A stretch of 64,000 nucleotides of DNA from Pseudomonas quebecensis (GTDB lineage Bacteria > Pseudomonadota > Gammaproteobacteria > Pseudomonadales > Pseudomonadaceae): assembly GCF_026410085.1 (NCBI RefSeq), contig NZ_CP112866.1, forward strand, positions 558,001 through 622,000, written 5' to 3'. The translations under genes were made by a program, and so were the position numbers. This document shows, piece by piece, positions 51,223 through 63,178 of this stretch (within the stretch, counting starts at the first letter, position 1; each line of letters starts with the position of its first letter). The notes beneath the pieces were generated by a model that was not told the origin of the DNA, made no database searches, and saw only the letters and a list, made by a program, of their open reading frames with translations.

Positions 51223-52560
51223 ATGACTAAAAAATATTTTGGCACCGACGGAATCCGTGGTCGGGTCGGCGAGTTCCCGATTACCCCTGACTTTATGCTC
51301 AAGTTGGGATGGGCGGCGGGGATGGCGTTCCGCAGCATGGGCGCGTGTCGCATCCTGGTGGGCAAGGACACTCGAATTTCGGGGTATATGTTCGAGTCTG
51401 CGCTGGAGGCCGGGTTGTCCGCGGCTGGGGCCGATGTGATGCTGCTGGGGCCAATGCCCACGCCCGCCATCGCCTACCTGACGCGTACCTTCCATGCCGA
51501 GGCGGGCATTGTTATCAGTGCTTCGCATAACCCTCATGATGACAACGGTATCAAGTTTTTCTCGGGTCAAGGTACCAAGCTGCCCGATGAGATTGAGCTG
51601 ATGATCGAGGAGTTGCTGGATGCGCCGATGACAGTGGTCGAATCCAGCAAGTTGGGCAAGGTCTCGCGTATTAACGACGCGTCCGGCCGTTACATTGAGT
51701 TCTGCAAGAGCAGCGTGCCAAGCAGCACCAATTTCGCCGGGTTGAAGATCGTTGTCGATTGCGCCCACGGTGCAACCTACAAGGTGGCGCCGAGCGTGTT
51801 CAAGGAGTTGGGTGCACAGGTTACTGTGTTGTCGGCCCAGCCTAACGGCTTGAACATCAACGACAACTGCGGCTCTACCCATATGGAGCAGTTGCAGGCC
51901 GCAGTATTGGCCGAGCATGCAGACCTGGGTATCGCTTTCGATGGCGACGGCGACCGTGTTCTGATGGTGGATCACACAGGTACCATCGTGGATGGCGATG
52001 ACTTGTTGTTCATTATTGCTCGCGACCTGCATGAGCGTAACAAGTTGCAAGGGGGTGTGGTCGGCACCTTGATGAGCAATCTCGGGCTCGAGCTCGCCCT
52101 GGCAGATCTGGGCATTCCCTTTATTCGCGCCAATGTCGGTGATCGTTATGTCATCGCAGAGCTGCTCGAGCGTAATTGGCAGATAGGTGGTGAGAACTCG
52201 GGCCATATCGTGTGCTTCCAGCACACCACGACCGGTGATGCGATTATCGCCGCGCTGCAGGTGCTGCTTGCCTTGCGTCGTCGCGAGGAAAGCCTGGCTC
52301 AGGCGCGGCAGGCGTTGCGTAAGTGTCCGCAAGTGCTGCTGAACGTGCGGTTCGGTGGAGGCGAAAACCCGATTGAGCACCCTGCGGTCAAGGACGCTTG
52401 TGAGCGCGTAACCCTGGCGATGGAAGGGCGTGGGCGGGTATTGCTGCGCAAGTCGGGCACGGAGCCTCTGGTGCGTGTCATGGTCGAGGGTGAAGATGAA
52501 ACACAGGTTCGCGGCCACGCTGAAGACCTGGCAAAACTGGTAACTGAAGTTTGCGCCTGA
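51223..52560 (+). CDS. glmM: Phosphoglucosamine mutase
   Basis: The 445-residue enzyme converts glucosamine-6-phosphate to the 1-phosphate for peptidoglycan and LPS. Motifs are [14 protein letters not shown] at the start, the phosphoserine loop [17 protein letters not shown], the metal loop [13 protein letters not shown] and the sugar-binding GENSGHIVC. It starts 17 bases after folP. Confidence 0.97.
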   Translation: MTKKYFGTDGIRGRVGEFPITPDFMLKLGWAAGMAFRSMGACRILVGKDTRISGYMFESALEAGLSAAGADVMLLGPMPTPAIAYLTRTFHAEAGIVISASHNPHDDNGIKFFSGQGTKLPDEIELMIEELLDAPMTVVESSKLGKVSRINDASGRYIEFCKSSVPSSTNFAGLKIVVDCAHGATYKVAPSVFKELGAQVTVLSAQPNGLNINDNCGSTHMEQLQAAVLAEHADLGIAFDGDGDRVLMVDHTGTIVDGDDLLFIIARDLHERNKLQGGVVGTLMSNLGLELALADLGIPFIRANVGDRYVIAELLERNWQIGGENSGHIVCFQHTTTGDAIIAALQVLLALRRREESLAQARQALRKCPQVLLNVRFGGGENPIEHPAVKDACERVTLAMEGRGRVLLRKSGTEPLVRVMVEGEDETQVRGHAEDLAKLVTEVCA

Positions 52561-52626
52561 ATTCGGCTTGCCAGTGATGAAAGGGTTGGGTAACATCTGC
52601 GCCCACTTTGACCGACGAGGTACAGC

Positions 52627-53382
52627 ATGCGTCGCACTATGGTAGCTGGTAACTGGAAGATGCACGGTACCCGCGCCAGTGTCGCTGAGCTGATCAATGG
52701 CCTTCGTCACTTGGCCTTGCCTGGCGGTGTCGATGTTGCGGTTTTCCCGCCTTGCCTGCATATCGCCCAAGTGGTTGATGGCTTGAAGGGTAAGTCGATC
52801 CAGGTCGGCGCGCAGAATTCTGCGGTGGAAGCCATGCAAGGTGCGTTGACCGGCGAAATTGCGCCGAGTCAGCTGGTCGATGCGGGATGTTCCTTTGTGC
52901 TTGTCGGGCACTCCGAGCGCCGTCAGATGATGGGTGAGCGCGATGGGATGCTCAATCGCAAGTTCGCAGCGGCACAGGCATGCGGTCTGATCCCAGTGTT
53001 GTGCATAGGGGAAACCCTGGAGCAGCGCGAATCGGGCAAGACTCTTGAGGTTGTCTCGCGTCAGCTGGGCAGCATCATCGAAGAGTTGGGTGTTGGTGCG
53101 TTTGCAAAAGCGGTCATCGCATACGAGCCGGTCTGGGCCATTGGCACCGGGCTGACTGCTACACCGCAACAGGCGCAGGATGTGCACGCAGCCATCCGCG
53201 CGCAGTTGGCGGCAGAGAATTCTGAAGTCGCACAAGGTGTGCGTCTTCTATACGGCGGCAGCGTGAAGGCGGCCAATGCGGTCGAACTGTTCGGCATGCC
53301 GGATATCGATGGGGGGCTCATTGGTGGAGCTTCCCTGAATGCAGATGAGTTCGGTGCGATCTGTCGCGCCGCGGGAAACTGA
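52627..53382 (+). CDS. tpiA: Triosephosphate isomerase
   Basis: The 251-residue TIM-barrel enzyme interconverts dihydroxyacetone phosphate and glyceraldehyde-3-phosphate. It has [15 protein letters not shown] at the start, the catalytic histidine in VLVGHSERR, the catalytic glutamate in [13 protein letters not shown], and the phosphate loop [10 protein letters not shown]. secG follows after 4 bases. Confidence 0.97.
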   Translation: MRRTMVAGNWKMHGTRASVAELINGLRHLALPGGVDVAVFPPCLHIAQVVDGLKGKSIQVGAQNSAVEAMQGALTGEIAPSQLVDAGCSFVLVGHSERRQMMGERDGMLNRKFAAAQACGLIPVLCIGETLEQRESGKTLEVVSRQLGSIIEELGVGAFAKAVIAYEPVWAIGTGLTATPQQAQDVHAAIRAQLAAENSEVAQGVRLLYGGSVKAANAVELFGMPDIDGGLIGGASLNADEFGAICRAAGN

Positions 53383-53386
53383 AAAA

Positions 53387-53770
53387 ATGCTGGAAACAGT
53401 CGTGGTCGTTTTTCATCTGTTGGCTGCACTGGGCGTAGTTGCCCTGGTTTTGCTGCAACAGGGTAAAGGTGCGGATGCTGGTGCGTCTTTCGGTGCAGGT
53501 GCTTCAAATACTGTATTCGGAAGCCAAGGTTCCTCTACCTTTCTTAGTAAGTTTACTGCTATACTTGCCGCCGGTTTCTTCATAACCAGCTTGGGGTTAG
53601 GTTACTTTGCTAAAGAGAAAGCTCATGTGCTGACTCAAGTAGGTTTGCCAGATCCAGCAGTGTTGGAAGTACCAAAAGCAAAACCGGCTTCTGATGATGT
53701 TCCGGTGCTTCAAGAGCAAAAGTCGGCTACTCCAGCGACTGACGTACCTCCAGCTCAAGAGCAGAAGTAA
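53387..53770 (+). CDS. secG: Preprotein translocase subunit SecG
   Basis: The 127-residue protein has two membrane helices ([20 protein letters not shown] and [19 protein letters not shown]) flanking the cytoplasmic loop [20 protein letters not shown], the SecG pattern. The C-terminal tail is long and low in complexity (PALTD/Q-rich), as in other pseudomonads. It supports SecYE in protein export. ATG 53387 is used; it lacks a clear ribosome site and may be coupled to tpiA. Confidence 0.93.
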   Translation: MLETVVVVFHLLAALGVVALVLLQQGKGADAGASFGAGASNTVFGSQGSSTFLSKFTAILAAGFFITSLGLGYFAKEKAHVLTQVGLPDPAVLEVPKAKPASDDVPVLQEQKSATPATDVPPAQEQK

Positions 53771-53792
53771 GAAGAGTTGTAAACGTTGTATT

Positions 53793-53878
53793 GCCGAGGT
53801 GGTGGAATTGGTAGACACGCAACCTTGAGGTGGTTGTGCCCATAGGGTGTAGGGGTTCGAGTCCCCTTCTCGGTACCA
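53793..53878 (+). tRNA. tRNA-Leu (anticodon GAG)
   Basis: The 86-base class II tRNA has acceptor GCCGAGG paired with TCTCGGT (wobbles included), anticodon stem CAACC/GGTTG with loop containing GAG, a long variable arm, T-loop GGTTCGAGTCC, and encoded CCA. Confidence 0.95.
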
Positions 53879-53889
53879 ATTATCAGGAG

Positions 53890-53912
53890 AGCCCGCTGTT
53901 GCGGGCTTTCTT
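53890..53912 (+). terminator. Terminator after tRNA-Leu
   Basis: AGCCCGC and GCGGGCT close a 4-base loop (53890-53907), followed by TTCTT. Confidence 0.85.
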
Positions 53913-53929
53913 GTAGGTGGAAGGTTACA

Positions 53930-53958
53930 TTGACCCTGCAAGGGATCGGTCGTATACT
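53930..53958 (+). promoter_or_regulatory. Sigma70 promoter of tRNA-fMet
   Basis: TTGACC (53930-53935) and TATACT (53953-53958) are spaced by exactly 17 bases, 17 bases upstream of the mature tRNA 5' end. Confidence 0.85.
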
Positions 53959-53974
53959 TCCGCCCCAGCTTTGT

Positions 53975-54051
<77 letters not shown>

Positions 54052-54061
54052 GTTTTAGCGG

Positions 54062-54083
54062 AGCCCCTTTTAAGGGGCTTTTT
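54062..54083 (+). terminator. Terminator after tRNA-fMet
   Basis: AGCCCC and GGGGCT form a stem (54062-54079) with a 6-base loop, then T5. Confidence 0.88.
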
Positions 54084-54128
54084 GTTAGCTGGACACTTTC
54101 AACGCCGCTGTTCGACGGCGTTTCAAGG

Positions 54129-54152
54129 ATGGGCGTTTCGCCCATTTTTTTA
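54129..54152 (+). terminator. Terminator-like hairpin in the rimP leader
   Basis: TGGGCG-TTT-CGCCCA is followed by seven T and further T-rich sequence, about 40 bases before the rimP start. A second hairpin (CGCCG/CGGCG) lies at 54101-54119. They may attenuate the rimP-nusA-infB operon, where NusA is known to control its own operon. Confidence 0.6.
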
Positions 54153-54191
54153 TTTTGCACAGCATGCACATACATGCACGAGGGGGTTCAG

Positions 54192-54650
54192 GTGTCGAGC
54201 AAGCTAGAAGAGTTGCAGGCCTTGCTGGCCCCGGTGGTCGTGGCCCTAGGCTATGAATGCTGGGGTATTGAGTTTTCGGCTCAAGGTCGCCACTCAATGT
54301 TGCGCGTTTATATCGATAAAGAGGGCGGTGTGCTGGTGGACGATTGTGCCATTGTCAGCCGTCAGATCAGTGGTGTGTTGGATGTTGAAGATCCGATCTC
54401 CGTTGAATACACCCTCGAAGTTTCCTCGCCAGGCATGGAACGCCCACTGTTCACTCTTGAGCAGTTTGCTAAATATGCCGGTGAACAAGTGAAGATCAAG
54501 CTGCGATCTCCCTTTGAAGGGCGACGCAACTTTCAGGGCCTTCTGCGCGGTGTAGAAGAACAGGATGTCGTGGTGCAGGTAGAAGACCATGAATTCCTGT
54601 TGCCGATCGATATGGTCGACAAGGCCAACATTATTCCCAGTTTTGACTGA
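54192..54650 (+). CDS. rimP: Ribosome maturation factor RimP
   Basis: The 152-residue protein needed for 30S maturation has [18 protein letters not shown] near the start, and [15 protein letters not shown] and [13 protein letters not shown] in the middle. The start is GTG 54192 with GAGGGGG 5 bases upstream; this matches the known Pseudomonas N-terminus SSKLEELQ. It is the first gene of the rimP-nusA-infB-rbfA-truB operon. Confidence 0.95.
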   Translation: MSSKLEELQALLAPVVVALGYECWGIEFSAQGRHSMLRVYIDKEGGVLVDDCAIVSRQISGVLDVEDPISVEYTLEVSSPGMERPLFTLEQFAKYAGEQVKIKLRSPFEGRRNFQGLLRGVEEQDVVVQVEDHEFLLPIDMVDKANIIPSFD

Positions 54651-54697
54651 GACGCGGATCCCGCGGATCCAATGGCTTGCGAAAGGCGAGGCGTACG

Positions 54698-56179
54698 ATG
54701 AGCAAAGAAGTACTGCTGGTTGTTGAGTCGGTATCCAATGAAAAGGGCGTACCGGCAAGCGTGATTTTTGAAGCGTTGGAGCTGGCCCTGGCCACTGCTA
54801 CCAAAAAACGTTTTGAGGACGAAGTTGATCTGCGTGTGGAAATCAATCGCCACACCGGTGCCTATGAGACTTTCCGTCGCTGGACAGTCGTCGAAGAGGC
54901 CGATCTTGACGATCCGGCTATTGAAACCTGGCCGAGCAAGGTTGCTGAAACGCATCCTGGTGCCAAGGTTGGCGATGTGGTCGAAGAAAAAATCGAATCG
55001 ATCGAATTCGGCCGTATTGCTGCACAGACCGCCAAGCAGGTCATCGTGCAGAAAGTCCGCGAAGCTGAGCGCGCTCAAGTCGTTGACGCCTATCGCGAAC
55101 GCCTGGGTGAAATCATCTCCGGCACCGTTAAGAAAGTCACCCGCGACAACGTGATCGTCGATCTGGGCAATAACGCCGAAGCGTTGCTGGCTCGTGAAGA
55201 CATCATCTCTCGCGAAACCTTCCGTGTGGGCGTGCGCTTGCGTGCGCTGCTCAAGGAAATCCGCACCGAGAACCGCGGCCCTCAGTTGATCCTGTCGCGT
55301 ACCGCTCCGGAAATGCTGATTGAGCTGTTCCGTATCGAAGTGCCGGAAATTGCCGAAGGCCTGATCGAAGTCATGGCGGCGTCCCGCGACCCGGGTTCGC
55401 GCGCCAAGATTGCGGTCCGCTCCAAAGACAAACGCATCGACCCGCAAGGTGCCTGCATTGGTATGCGCGGTTCGCGCGTCCAGGCGGTGTCTGGCGAATT
55501 GGGCGGTGAGCGCGTGGACATTGTCCTGTGGGACGATAACCCGGCGCAGTTCGTGATCAACGCCATGTCGCCGGCTGAAGTGGCGGCAATTATCGTTGAC
55601 GAAGATGCCCATGCGATGGACATCGCCGTTGGCGCAGACAATCTGGCTCAGGCCATTGGTCGTGGTGGTCAGAACGTGCGTCTGGCCAGCCAACTGACCG
55701 GTTGGACCCTGAACGTGATGACCGAATCGGACATCCAGGCTAAGCAGCAAGCTGAAACCGGTGACATCCTGCGCAACTTCATCGAAGAGTTGGAAGTCGA
55801 TGAAGAGCTGGCACAGGTGCTGGTAGATGAAGGCTTCACCAGCCTGGAAGAGATTGCCTACGTACCGTTGGAAGAAATGCTCAACATCGACGGCTTTGAC
55901 GAAGATATCGTCAACGAGCTTCGCGCTCGGGCCAAGGATCGCTTGTTGACTAAAGCCATCGCTACTGAGGAAAAGCTGGCAGACGCCCATCCGGCCGAAG
56001 ACCTGCTCTCGCTTGAGGGTATGGACAAGGATTTGGCGATGGAACTGGCGGTGCGCGGCGTAATTACCCGCGAAGACCTGGCCGAGCAGTCTATTGACGA
56101 TCTGCTCGACATCGACGGCATTGACGAAGATCGTGCCGGCAAGTTGATCATGGCCGCCCGAGCCCATTGGTTCGAGTAA
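54698..56179 (+). CDS. nusA: Transcription termination/antitermination factor NusA
   Basis: The 493-residue protein has an N-terminal RNA-polymerase-binding domain, an S1 domain near 135-200 ([20 protein letters not shown]), two KH domains (about 205-345), and two acidic C-terminal repeats ([15 protein letters not shown] onward). It modulates pausing, termination and rRNA antitermination. ATG 54698 gives [12 protein letters not shown], the usual start. Confidence 0.97.
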   Translation: MSKEVLLVVESVSNEKGVPASVIFEALELALATATKKRFEDEVDLRVEINRHTGAYETFRRWTVVEEADLDDPAIETWPSKVAETHPGAKVGDVVEEKIESIEFGRIAAQTAKQVIVQKVREAERAQVVDAYRERLGEIISGTVKKVTRDNVIVDLGNNAEALLAREDIISRETFRVGVRLRALLKEIRTENRGPQLILSRTAPEMLIELFRIEVPEIAEGLIEVMAASRDPGSRAKIAVRSKDKRIDPQGACIGMRGSRVQAVSGELGGERVDIVLWDDNPAQFVINAMSPAEVAAIIVDEDAHAMDIAVGADNLAQAIGRGGQNVRLASQLTGWTLNVMTESDIQAKQQAETGDILRNFIEELEVDEELAQVLVDEGFTSLEEIAYVPLEEMLNIDGFDEDIVNELRARAKDRLLTKAIATEEKLADAHPAEDLLSLEGMDKDLAMELAVRGVITREDLAEQSIDDLLDIDGIDEDRAGKLIMAARAHWFE

Positions 56180-56206
56180 CTAGGCGCGGCCTGAGGAGAG
56201 AAGTGC

Positions 56207-58723
56207 ATGACGCAAGTCACGGTGAAACAACTGGCCGATGAGGTCAAAACACCGGTAGAGCGCCTGTTGCAGCAGATGCGTGAGGCAGGTCTGCCGCACA
56301 CCGCCGCCGATGAAGGTGTGAGCGATAGTGAGAAGCAGTCTTTGCTGACTCACTTGAAGAGCAGCCACAAGGCGAAAGTGGAAGAACCGCGCAAGATTAC
56401 ATTGCAGCGCAAAACCACCAGCACCCTGCGTGTTGCGGGTAGCAAGAGCATCAGCGTTGAAGTACGCAAGAAGAAAGTCTTCGTACAGCGCAGCCCGGAA
56501 GAAATCGAAGCCGAGCGTAAACGCGAACTGGAAGAACGTCGCGCAGTAGAAAATGCTGCTCGTCAGAAGGCTGAAGAAGAAGCCAAGCGTCGCGCCGAAG
56601 AAGAAGCGCGTCGCCAGCCTGCTGCTGCGCAACCTGCTAACACTGAAGCGGTTGCCGCTCCTGTTGAAGCTGTGCGTGAGGCCGCTCCGGTGGCTGCAGC
56701 ACCTGCTCCGGCAGCAGATGCCCGCAAGCGCGACGAGCCTCGTCGTCCGGACAAACCACGTGCCGACGATAACAATCGTCGCGGTGGTGGCGGTGATGGC
56801 GAGCGCAAAAACGCTCCGCATCGTGCTTCGGTCAAAGAGAAAGCGCCTGCTCCACGCGTTGCCCCACGTACAACCGACGAAGAAAGCGATGGCTTCCGTC
56901 GTGGTGGTCGCGGCAAGGCCAAGCTGAAGAAACGCAACGCCCACGGTTTCCAGAGCCCAACCGGCCCTGTCGTGCGTGAAGTGAAGATCGGCGAGACCAT
57001 CACTGTGGGCGATCTGGCCCAGCAGATGTCGGTCAAGGCTGCTGAAATCATCAAGTTCATGTTCAAGCTGGGCACTCCGGCTACCATCAACCAGGTACTG
57101 GACCAGGAAACTGCTCAACTGGTTGCTGAAGAGCTGGGCCACAAAGTGACCCTGGTCAGCGACACCGCCCTGGAAGATTCCCTGGCCGAGTCCCTGAAGT
57201 TTGAAGGTGAAGCGGTTTCCCGTGCACCGGTTGTGACCGTAATGGGCCACGTTGACCACGGTAAAACCTCCCTGCTCGACTACATCCGTCGTGCCAAGGT
57301 GGCTGCTGGCGAAGCCGGTGGTATTACCCAGCACATCGGCGCTTACCACGTTGAAACCGACCGTGGCATGGTGACGTTCCTCGACACCCCTGGTCACGCC
57401 GCGTTTACCGCGATGCGTGCCCGTGGTGCCAAGGCGACCGACATCGTGATCCTGGTGGTTGCAGCGGACGACGGCGTAATGCCACAAACCATCGAAGCCG
57501 TTCAGCATGCCAAGGCAGCTGGCGTTCCGCTGGTAGTCGCCGTGAACAAAATCGACAAGCCGGGCGCCGATCTCGATCGCATCCGTAGCGAACTGTCGGT
57601 TCACGGCGTGACGTCGGAAGAGTGGGGTGGCGACACTCCATTCGTACCGGTTTCCGCAAAAATGGGTACTGGCGTTGACGAACTGCTTGAAGCCGTTCTG
57701 CTGCAAGCCGAAGTCCTGGAACTGACCGCTACCCCATCGGCTCCTGGCCGTGGTGTTGTGGTTGAATCCCGCCTCGACAAAGGCCGTGGCCCGGTTGCGA
57801 CCGTGCTGGTTCAAGACGGTACCCTGCGCCAAGGCGACATGGTACTGGTCGGTTCGAACTACGGCCGTGTACGTGCCATGCTCGACGAGAACGGTAAGCC
57901 AATCAAGGAAGCCGGTCCGGCCATCCCCGTCGAGATTCTCGGCCTGGACGGTACCCCGGACGCTGGCGACGAGATGAGCGTGGTTGCCGACGAGAAGAAA
58001 GCCCGTGAAGTGGCTCTGTTCCGTCAAGGCAAGTTCCGTGAGGTCAAGTTGGCCCGTGCTCACGCCGGCAAGCTTGAAAACATCTTCGAGAACATGGGCC
58101 AGGAAGAGAAGAAGACGCTTAACATCGTCCTCAAATCTGACGTACGTGGTTCCCTCGAAGCGTTGAACGGCGCCTTGAACGGCCTGGGTAACGACGAAGT
58201 GCAAGTGCGTGTTGTCGGTGGCGGTGTCGGTGGTATCACCGAATCCGACGCCAACCTGGCACTGGCTTCCAACGCTGTACTGTTTGGCTTCAACGTGCGT
58301 GCCGATGCCGGCGCTCGCAAGATTGTCGAGCAGGAAGGCCTGGACATGCGTTACTACAACGTCATCTACGACATCATCGAAGACGTCAAGAAAGCCCTTA
58401 CCGGCATGCTTGGCAGTGACGTTCGGGAGAATATCCTGGGTATCGCCGAGGTGCGTGACGTGTTCCGCTCGCCGAAATTCGGTGCGGTTGCCGGCTGCAT
58501 GGTTGTCGAAGGTACTGTGTACCGTAACCGTCCTATCCGTGTACTGCGTGAAGACATCGTTATTTTCGAAGGCGAGCTGGAATCCCTGCGCCGCTTCAAG
58601 GATGACGCGTCTGAAGTACGTGCCGGCATGGAGTGCGGTATCGCGGTCAAGAGCTACAACGACGTCAAGGTTGGCGACAAGATCGAAGTCTTCGAGAAGG
58701 TTCAGGTTGCTCGCAGCCTCTGA
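56207..58723 (+). CDS. infB: Translation initiation factor IF-2
   Basis: The 838-residue GTPase has an N-terminal IF2N domain, a long charged Ala/Lys/Arg-rich linker (about 90-250), then the G domain ([14 protein letters not shown] near residue 347, [15 protein letters not shown]) and the C-terminal domains that bind fMet-tRNA (ending [18 protein letters not shown]). It joins the initiator tRNA to the 30S subunit. It is cotranscribed with nusA (27-base gap). Confidence 0.97.
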   Translation: MTQVTVKQLADEVKTPVERLLQQMREAGLPHTAADEGVSDSEKQSLLTHLKSSHKAKVEEPRKITLQRKTTSTLRVAGSKSISVEVRKKKVFVQRSPEEIEAERKRELEERRAVENAARQKAEEEAKRRAEEEARRQPAAAQPANTEAVAAPVEAVREAAPVAAAPAPAADARKRDEPRRPDKPRADDNNRRGGGGDGERKNAPHRASVKEKAPAPRVAPRTTDEESDGFRRGGRGKAKLKKRNAHGFQSPTGPVVREVKIGETITVGDLAQQMSVKAAEIIKFMFKLGTPATINQVLDQETAQLVAEELGHKVTLVSDTALEDSLAESLKFEGEAVSRAPVVTVMGHVDHGKTSLLDYIRRAKVAAGEAGGITQHIGAYHVETDRGMVTFLDTPGHAAFTAMRARGAKATDIVILVVAADDGVMPQTIEAVQHAKAAGVPLVVAVNKIDKPGADLDRIRSELSVHGVTSEEWGGDTPFVPVSAKMGTGVDELLEAVLLQAEVLELTATPSAPGRGVVVESRLDKGRGPVATVLVQDGTLRQGDMVLVGSNYGRVRAMLDENGKPIKEAGPAIPVEILGLDGTPDAGDEMSVVADEKKAREVALFRQGKFREVKLARAHAGKLENIFENMGQEEKKTLNIVLKSDVRGSLEALNGALNGLGNDEVQVRVVGGGVGGITESDANLALASNAVLFGFNVRADAGARKIVEQEGLDMRYYNVIYDIIEDVKKALTGMLGSDVRENILGIAEVRDVFRSPKFGAVAGCMVVEGTVYRNRPIRVLREDIVIFEGELESLRRFKDDASEVRAGMECGIAVKSYNDVKVGDKIEVFEKVQVARSL

Positions 58724-58796
58724 CTCGCGCACTTCCGGAGCCACGCGGCGCGTGGGCATGCAAATGCCCCGCGCAGCGTACGGACTCTAAACGCAA

Positions 58797-58826
58797 CGCC
58801 CGGTCTGGCTTTTGTCAGGCCGGGCG
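58797..58826 (+). terminator. Hairpin between infB and rbfA
   Basis: CGCCCGG and CCGGGCG form a stem with an inner CTG/CAG pairing. No T-run follows, so it may be an RNA-processing or mRNA-stabilising hairpin and not a terminator. Confidence 0.5.
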
Positions 58827-58882
58827 TTTGCCGCTTTCAGACCCCACGGGTTTCACCGTGTGGCAGTAACAGGTAACAAGAC

Positions 58883-59278
58883 ATGGCAAAAGAATACAGC
58901 CGTACCCAGCGTATCGGCGATCAGATGCAGCGCGAGCTGGCTCAACTGATCCGTCGCGAAGTCAAAGACCCGCGCGTTGGCCTGGTCACCATCACCGCTG
59001 TGGAAGTGAGTCGCGACGTGGGTCACGCGAAGATCTTCATCACCGTGATGGGGCAGGACAGCAGCGAAGAAATCGCGCAAAGCATCAAGGTGCTTAACGC
59101 TGCAGCAGGCTTCCTGCGCATGCAGTTGGCCCGTGAAATGAAGCTGCGCAGCGTTCCTCAGTTGCACTTCCACTACGACGAAAGCGTCGTACGCGGCGCG
59201 CACCTGTCGGCATTGATCGAGCGTGCCGTGGCTGAAGACAGCCAGCACCCGTCCACACCTGAAGACGCCAAGGAGTAA
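58883..59278 (+). CDS. rbfA: Ribosome-binding factor A
   Basis: The 131-residue KH-like protein has [20 protein letters not shown] at the start, [17 protein letters not shown] and the [18 protein letters not shown] block. It matures 16S rRNA and aids cold growth. It begins after the hairpin downstream of infB and nearly abuts truB (3-base gap). Confidence 0.96.
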   Translation: MAKEYSRTQRIGDQMQRELAQLIRREVKDPRVGLVTITAVEVSRDVGHAKIFITVMGQDSSEEIAQSIKVLNAAAGFLRMQLAREMKLRSVPQLHFHYDESVVRGAHLSALIERAVAEDSQHPSTPEDAKE

Positions 59279-59281
59279 GCG

Positions 59282-60199
59282 GTGGCTCAGGTCAAACGTA
59301 TCCGTCGCAATGTCAGCGGCATTATTCTGCTCGACAAGCCCATTGGCTTTACCTCCAATGCCGCGCTGCAGAAGGTCCGCTGGCTGCTCAACGCCGAAAA
59401 GGCCGGGCACACCGGGAGTCTCGATCCGCTGGCCACCGGTGTATTGCCGTTGTGCTTCGGCGAAGCCACCAAGTTTTCGCAGTACCTGCTCGATTCCGAC
59501 AAGGGTTACGAAACCCTGATGCAGCTGGGCAAGACCACCACCACGGCCGATGCCGAAGGTGATGTTCTGCAGGTTCGCGATGTGACCGTTGGTCGTGCTG
59601 ATATTGAGGCTGCTTTACCCGCTTTTCGCGGGGAAATCAGTCAGATACCGCCAATGTACTCGGCCCTCAAGCGTGATGGGCAGCCGCTTTACAAGTTGGC
59701 GCGTGCGGGTGAAGTAGTGGAGCGCGAACCGCGTTCTGTTACTATTGCGCGCTTGGAATTGCTCGCCTGTGAAGGCGACACCGCGCGCCTGGCGGTGGAC
59801 TGCAGCAAAGGCACCTATATCCGTACCCTGGTGGAAGATATCGGTGAAAAGCTCGGTTGCGGCGCGTACGTTGCAGAGCTGCGGCGCACACAGGCCGGCC
59901 CTTTCAGCCTGGCACAGACCGTGACCCTGGAAGAGCTGGAAGCGGTGCATGCCGAAGGCGGCAATGAAGCGGTTGATCGCTTTTTGATGCCATCGGACAG
60001 TGGGCTGCTGGATTGGCCATTGCTGCACTTCTCGGAGCACAGCGCGTTCTACTGGCTCAACGGCCAGCCGGTACGCGCGCCGGATGCCCCGAAGTTCGGC
60101 ATGGTGCGGGTACAGGATCATAACGGTCGCTTTATCGGTATCGGTGAAGTGAGCGAAGACGGGCGCATCGCGCCGCGTCGACTGATTCGGTCAGAATGA
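59282..60199 (+). CDS. truB: tRNA pseudouridine-55 synthase TruB
   Basis: The 305-residue enzyme makes pseudouridine 55 in the T-loop of tRNAs. The catalytic aspartate is in [18 protein letters not shown] near residue 48; [19 protein letters not shown] follows, and a PUA-type domain forms the C-terminus. The start is GTG 59282. It nearly abuts rbfA. Confidence 0.97.
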   Translation: MAQVKRIRRNVSGIILLDKPIGFTSNAALQKVRWLLNAEKAGHTGSLDPLATGVLPLCFGEATKFSQYLLDSDKGYETLMQLGKTTTTADAEGDVLQVRDVTVGRADIEAALPAFRGEISQIPPMYSALKRDGQPLYKLARAGEVVEREPRSVTIARLELLACEGDTARLAVDCSKGTYIRTLVEDIGEKLGCGAYVAELRRTQAGPFSLAQTVTLEELEAVHAEGGNEAVDRFLMPSDSGLLDWPLLHFSEHSAFYWLNGQPVRAPDAPKFGMVRVQDHNGRFIGIGEVSEDGRIAPRRLIRSE

Positions 60200-60249
60200 C
60201 CGAACGAGTGTGGCTGTTAACAGGCATGGTCAACACTCATTTTTAGATA

Positions 60250-60295
60250 CAGGGATTTGTCCCTGGCCTGTTGAAACCATCCTTTGGGTGGTTTC
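60250..60295 (+). promoter_or_regulatory. rpsO leader hairpins
   Basis: Two small hairpins, CAGGGATTTGTCCCTG (60250-60265) and GAAACCA...TGGTTTC (60273-60295), lie directly before rpsO. In other gamma-proteobacteria the rpsO leader folds to allow S15 autoregulation; whether these hairpins do so is inference. Confidence 0.45.
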
Positions 60296-60314
60296 CTGAA
60301 AGAAGGATTGCCTC

Positions 60315-60584
60315 ATGGCTCTCGACGTTCAAGAAAAAGCACAAATCGTAGCTGACTATCAGCAAGCTGTTGGTGACACTGGTTCGCCAGAAGTGCAAGT
60401 TGCACTGCTGACCCACAACATCAACAAGCTGCAAGGTCACTTCAAGGCCAACGGTAAAGACCACCACTCCCGTCGTGGTCTGATCCGCATGGTAAACCAG
60501 CGCCGTAAGCTGCTGGACTACCTGAAAGGCAAGGATCTGGGTCGTTATCAGGCTCTGATCGGTCGCCTGGGTCTGCGTCGCTAA
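60315..60584 (+). CDS. rpsO: 30S ribosomal protein S15
   Basis: The 89-residue protein begins [20 protein letters not shown] and contains [21 protein letters not shown] and [19 protein letters not shown], the S15 rRNA-binding blocks. It binds 16S rRNA early in assembly. AAGGA precedes the ATG. pnp follows, the conserved rpsO-pnp pair. Confidence 0.98.
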   Translation: MALDVQEKAQIVADYQQAVGDTGSPEVQVALLTHNINKLQGHFKANGKDHHSRRGLIRMVNQRRKLLDYLKGKDLGRYQALIGRLGLRR

Positions 60585-60777
60585 TAAGCGATTGCGCTAG
60601 AGGTTGGTTGTCTGCCGTGTGTCAGTGCGATTGCGCTGGCCCATGGCAGGCTCCCAGCCTCAAGTTTTATCTGGATACACGTTTTACCCTGGACGAGCGT
60701 CGGGCCGATTCCCGGCATTGCCCAAGAATTTCGCAAGAAGACAAGTTCCCCAAGAGCCACAAAGAAGGTAGGACACC

Positions 60778-62883
60778 GTGAACCCGGTTATCAAAAAATT
60801 TCAGTTCGGTCAGTCGACCGTTACCCTCGAGACAGGCCGTATCGCCCGTCAAGCCTCCGGCGCAGTGCTGGTTACCGTTGATGACGACGTCACCGTATTG
60901 GTGACCGTTGTGGGTGCCAAGACCGCTGACCCAAGCAAAGGCTTCTTTCCTCTTTCCGTTCACTACCAGGAAAAGACTTACGCTGCCGGTAAGATCCCTG
61001 GCGGTTTCTTCAAGCGTGAAGGCCGTCCTTCCGAGAAAGAAACCCTGACGTCCCGACTGATCGATCGCCCGATCCGTCCACTGTTCCCAGAAGGCTTCAT
61101 GAACGAAGTGCAGGTTGTCTGCACCGTCGTTTCCACCAGCAAAAAGACCGATCCGGACATCGCTGCGATGATCGGTACCTCGGCTGCCCTGGCCATCTCC
61201 GGCATTCCTTTCGATGGCCCGATCGGTGCTGCCCGTGTTGCGTTCCACGAAAGCACCGGCTACCTGCTGAACCCGACTTACGAGCAACTGAAAGCATCGA
61301 GCCTGGACATGGTCGTTGCCGGTACCTCGGAAGCCGTACTGATGGTTGAATCGGAAGCCAAAGAGCTGACCGAAGACCAAATGCTGGGCGCTGTATTGTT
61401 TGCCCACGACGAGTTCCAGGCCGTTATCAAAGCGGTCACCGAGCTGGCTGCCGAAGCCGCCAAGCCAACCTGGACCTGGGCGCCACAGGCTGAAGCGACC
61501 GAGCTGCTGGCCGCGATCCGTTCCGAGTTCGGTGCTGCCATCTCCGACGCCTACACCATCACCGTCAAGGCCGACCGCTACGCTCGCCTGGGCGAGCTGA
61601 AGGATCAGGTTGTGGCCAAGCTGTCCGGCGAAGAAGGCCAGCCTTCCGCCAGCGACGTCAAGGCAGCTTTCGGCGAAATCGAATACCGCACCGTTCGCGA
61701 AAACATCGTTAACGGCAAGCCACGTATCGACGGTCGCGACACCCGCACCGTGCGTCCGCTGAACATTGAAGTCGGCGTCCTGCCGAAGACTCACGGTTCG
61801 GCTCTGTTCACCCGTGGTGAAACTCAGGCGCTGGTTGTTGCAACGCTGGGCACCGCCCGTGACGCGCAACTGCTGGACACGTTGGAAGGCGAGAAAAAAG
61901 ACCCCTTCATGCTGCACTACAACTTCCCTCCTTTCTCGGTGGGCGAGTGTGGTCGCATGGGCGGTGCCGGTCGTCGCGAAATCGGTCACGGCCGTCTGGC
62001 TCGTCGTTCGGTTCAGGCCATGCTGCCGGCTGCTGACGTGTTCCCTTACACCATCCGCGTGGTATCGGAAATCACCGAATCCAACGGTTCCAGCTCCATG
62101 GCTTCCGTGTGCGGTGCTTCCCTGGCGCTGATGGACGCTGGCGTACCGATGAAGGCACCGGTTGCCGGTATCGCCATGGGCCTGGTTAAAGAAGGCGAGA
62201 AGTTCGCCGTCCTGACCGACATCCTGGGCGACGAAGACCACCTGGGCGACATGGACTTCAAAGTAGCCGGTACCGCCAAAGGTGTGACCGCGCTGCAGAT
62301 GGACATCAAGATCAAGGGCATCACCGAAGAGATCATGGAAATCGCCCTGGGCCAAGCCCTGGAAGCGCGCCTGAACATCCTCGGCCAGATGAACCAGATC
62401 ATTGGTCAGTCGCGTACCGAGCTGTCGGAAAATGCCCCGACCATGATCGCGATGAAGATCGACACCGACAAAATCCGTGACGTTATCGGTAAAGGCGGCG
62501 CGACCATTCGTGCAATCTGCGAAGAAACCAAGGCCTCGATCGATATCGAAGACGACGGTTCGATCAAGATCTTCGGTGAAACCAAGGAAGCTGCGGAAGC
62601 CGCGCGTCAGCGCGTGCTGGGTATCACTGCGGAAGCCGAGATCGGCAAGATCTACGTCGGTAAGGTTGAGCGCATCGTCGACTTCGGCGCATTCGTCAAC
62701 ATCCTGCCAGGCAAGGACGGTCTGGTTCACATCTCCATGCTGAGCGATGCTCGCGTTGAAAAAGTGACCGACATCCTCAAGGAAGGCCAGGAAGTGGAAG
62801 TGCTGGTACTGGACGTGGACAACCGCGGCCGTATCAAACTGTCCATCAAAGACGTGGCAGCGGCCAAAGCTTCGGGTGTTTAA
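60778..62883 (+). CDS. pnp: Polynucleotide phosphorylase
   Basis: The 701-residue exoribonuclease has two RNase PH domains ([20 protein letters not shown], later [20 protein letters not shown]), a KH domain with GKGGATIR near residue 565, and an S1 domain ([20 protein letters not shown]). It degrades mRNA with phosphate. The start is GTG 60778 with AAGGTAGGA upstream. The 193-base leader after rpsO contains several inverted repeats that could be the RNase III target for pnp autocontrol. Confidence 0.98.
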   Translation: MNPVIKKFQFGQSTVTLETGRIARQASGAVLVTVDDDVTVLVTVVGAKTADPSKGFFPLSVHYQEKTYAAGKIPGGFFKREGRPSEKETLTSRLIDRPIRPLFPEGFMNEVQVVCTVVSTSKKTDPDIAAMIGTSAALAISGIPFDGPIGAARVAFHESTGYLLNPTYEQLKASSLDMVVAGTSEAVLMVESEAKELTEDQMLGAVLFAHDEFQAVIKAVTELAAEAAKPTWTWAPQAEATELLAAIRSEFGAAISDAYTITVKADRYARLGELKDQVVAKLSGEEGQPSASDVKAAFGEIEYRTVRENIVNGKPRIDGRDTRTVRPLNIEVGVLPKTHGSALFTRGETQALVVATLGTARDAQLLDTLEGEKKDPFMLHYNFPPFSVGECGRMGGAGRREIGHGRLARRSVQAMLPAADVFPYTIRVVSEITESNGSSSMASVCGASLALMDAGVPMKAPVAGIAMGLVKEGEKFAVLTDILGDEDHLGDMDFKVAGTAKGVTALQMDIKIKGITEEIMEIALGQALEARLNILGQMNQIIGQSRTELSENAPTMIAMKIDTDKIRDVIGKGGATIRAICEETKASIDIEDDGSIKIFGETKEAAEAARQRVLGITAEAEIGKIYVGKVERIVDFGAFVNILPGKDGLVHISMLSDARVEKVTDILKEGQEVEVLVLDVDNRGRIKLSIKDVAAAKASGV

Positions 62884-62905
62884 CCACCCTGGTTTTTGAG
62901 CTGAG

Positions 62906-62933
62906 AAAAGGACTCTACGGAGTCCTTTTTTTA
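62906..62933 (+). terminator. Terminator after pnp
   Basis: GGACTC-TACG-GAGTCC forms a stem with a UNCG-type tetraloop, extended by A/T pairs, then T7. Confidence 0.93.
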
Positions 62934-63091
62934 TGCGCGATGGAAAATGCCTGAAAATCAGACGGTTAATGCGTATTCAAAAGCCGCAACTTGCATGCAG
63001 GAGCAGGGGGCTTCATGCAATATGCACGATTCCGAAATTAGCCATGTTTTATAACCCATTGTTTTTTAAGGATTTAATCGTCCGAACAGAA

Positions 63092-63108
63092 TTGGCACAG
63101 TGTCTGCA
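63092..63108 (+). promoter_or_regulatory. Sigma54 (RpoN) promoter
   Basis: TTGGCACAGTGTCTGCA has GG (63094-63095) and GC (63106-63107) with exactly 10 bases between them, fitting the -24/-12 pattern TGGCAC-N5-TTGCA with one change. It lies 71 bases before the BON-protein start. Confidence 0.65.
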
Positions 63109-63178
63109 ATATCCCTGTTAACGCTGCAGCATCAAGGTTTACACGCTGCAGACTTTTGATAAAACAGGAGTTACTCGT

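Noticed and set aside
56180..58759. 859-residue minus-strand frame opposite infB
   Set aside because: Antisense shadow of IF-2 with low-complexity Thr/His composition.
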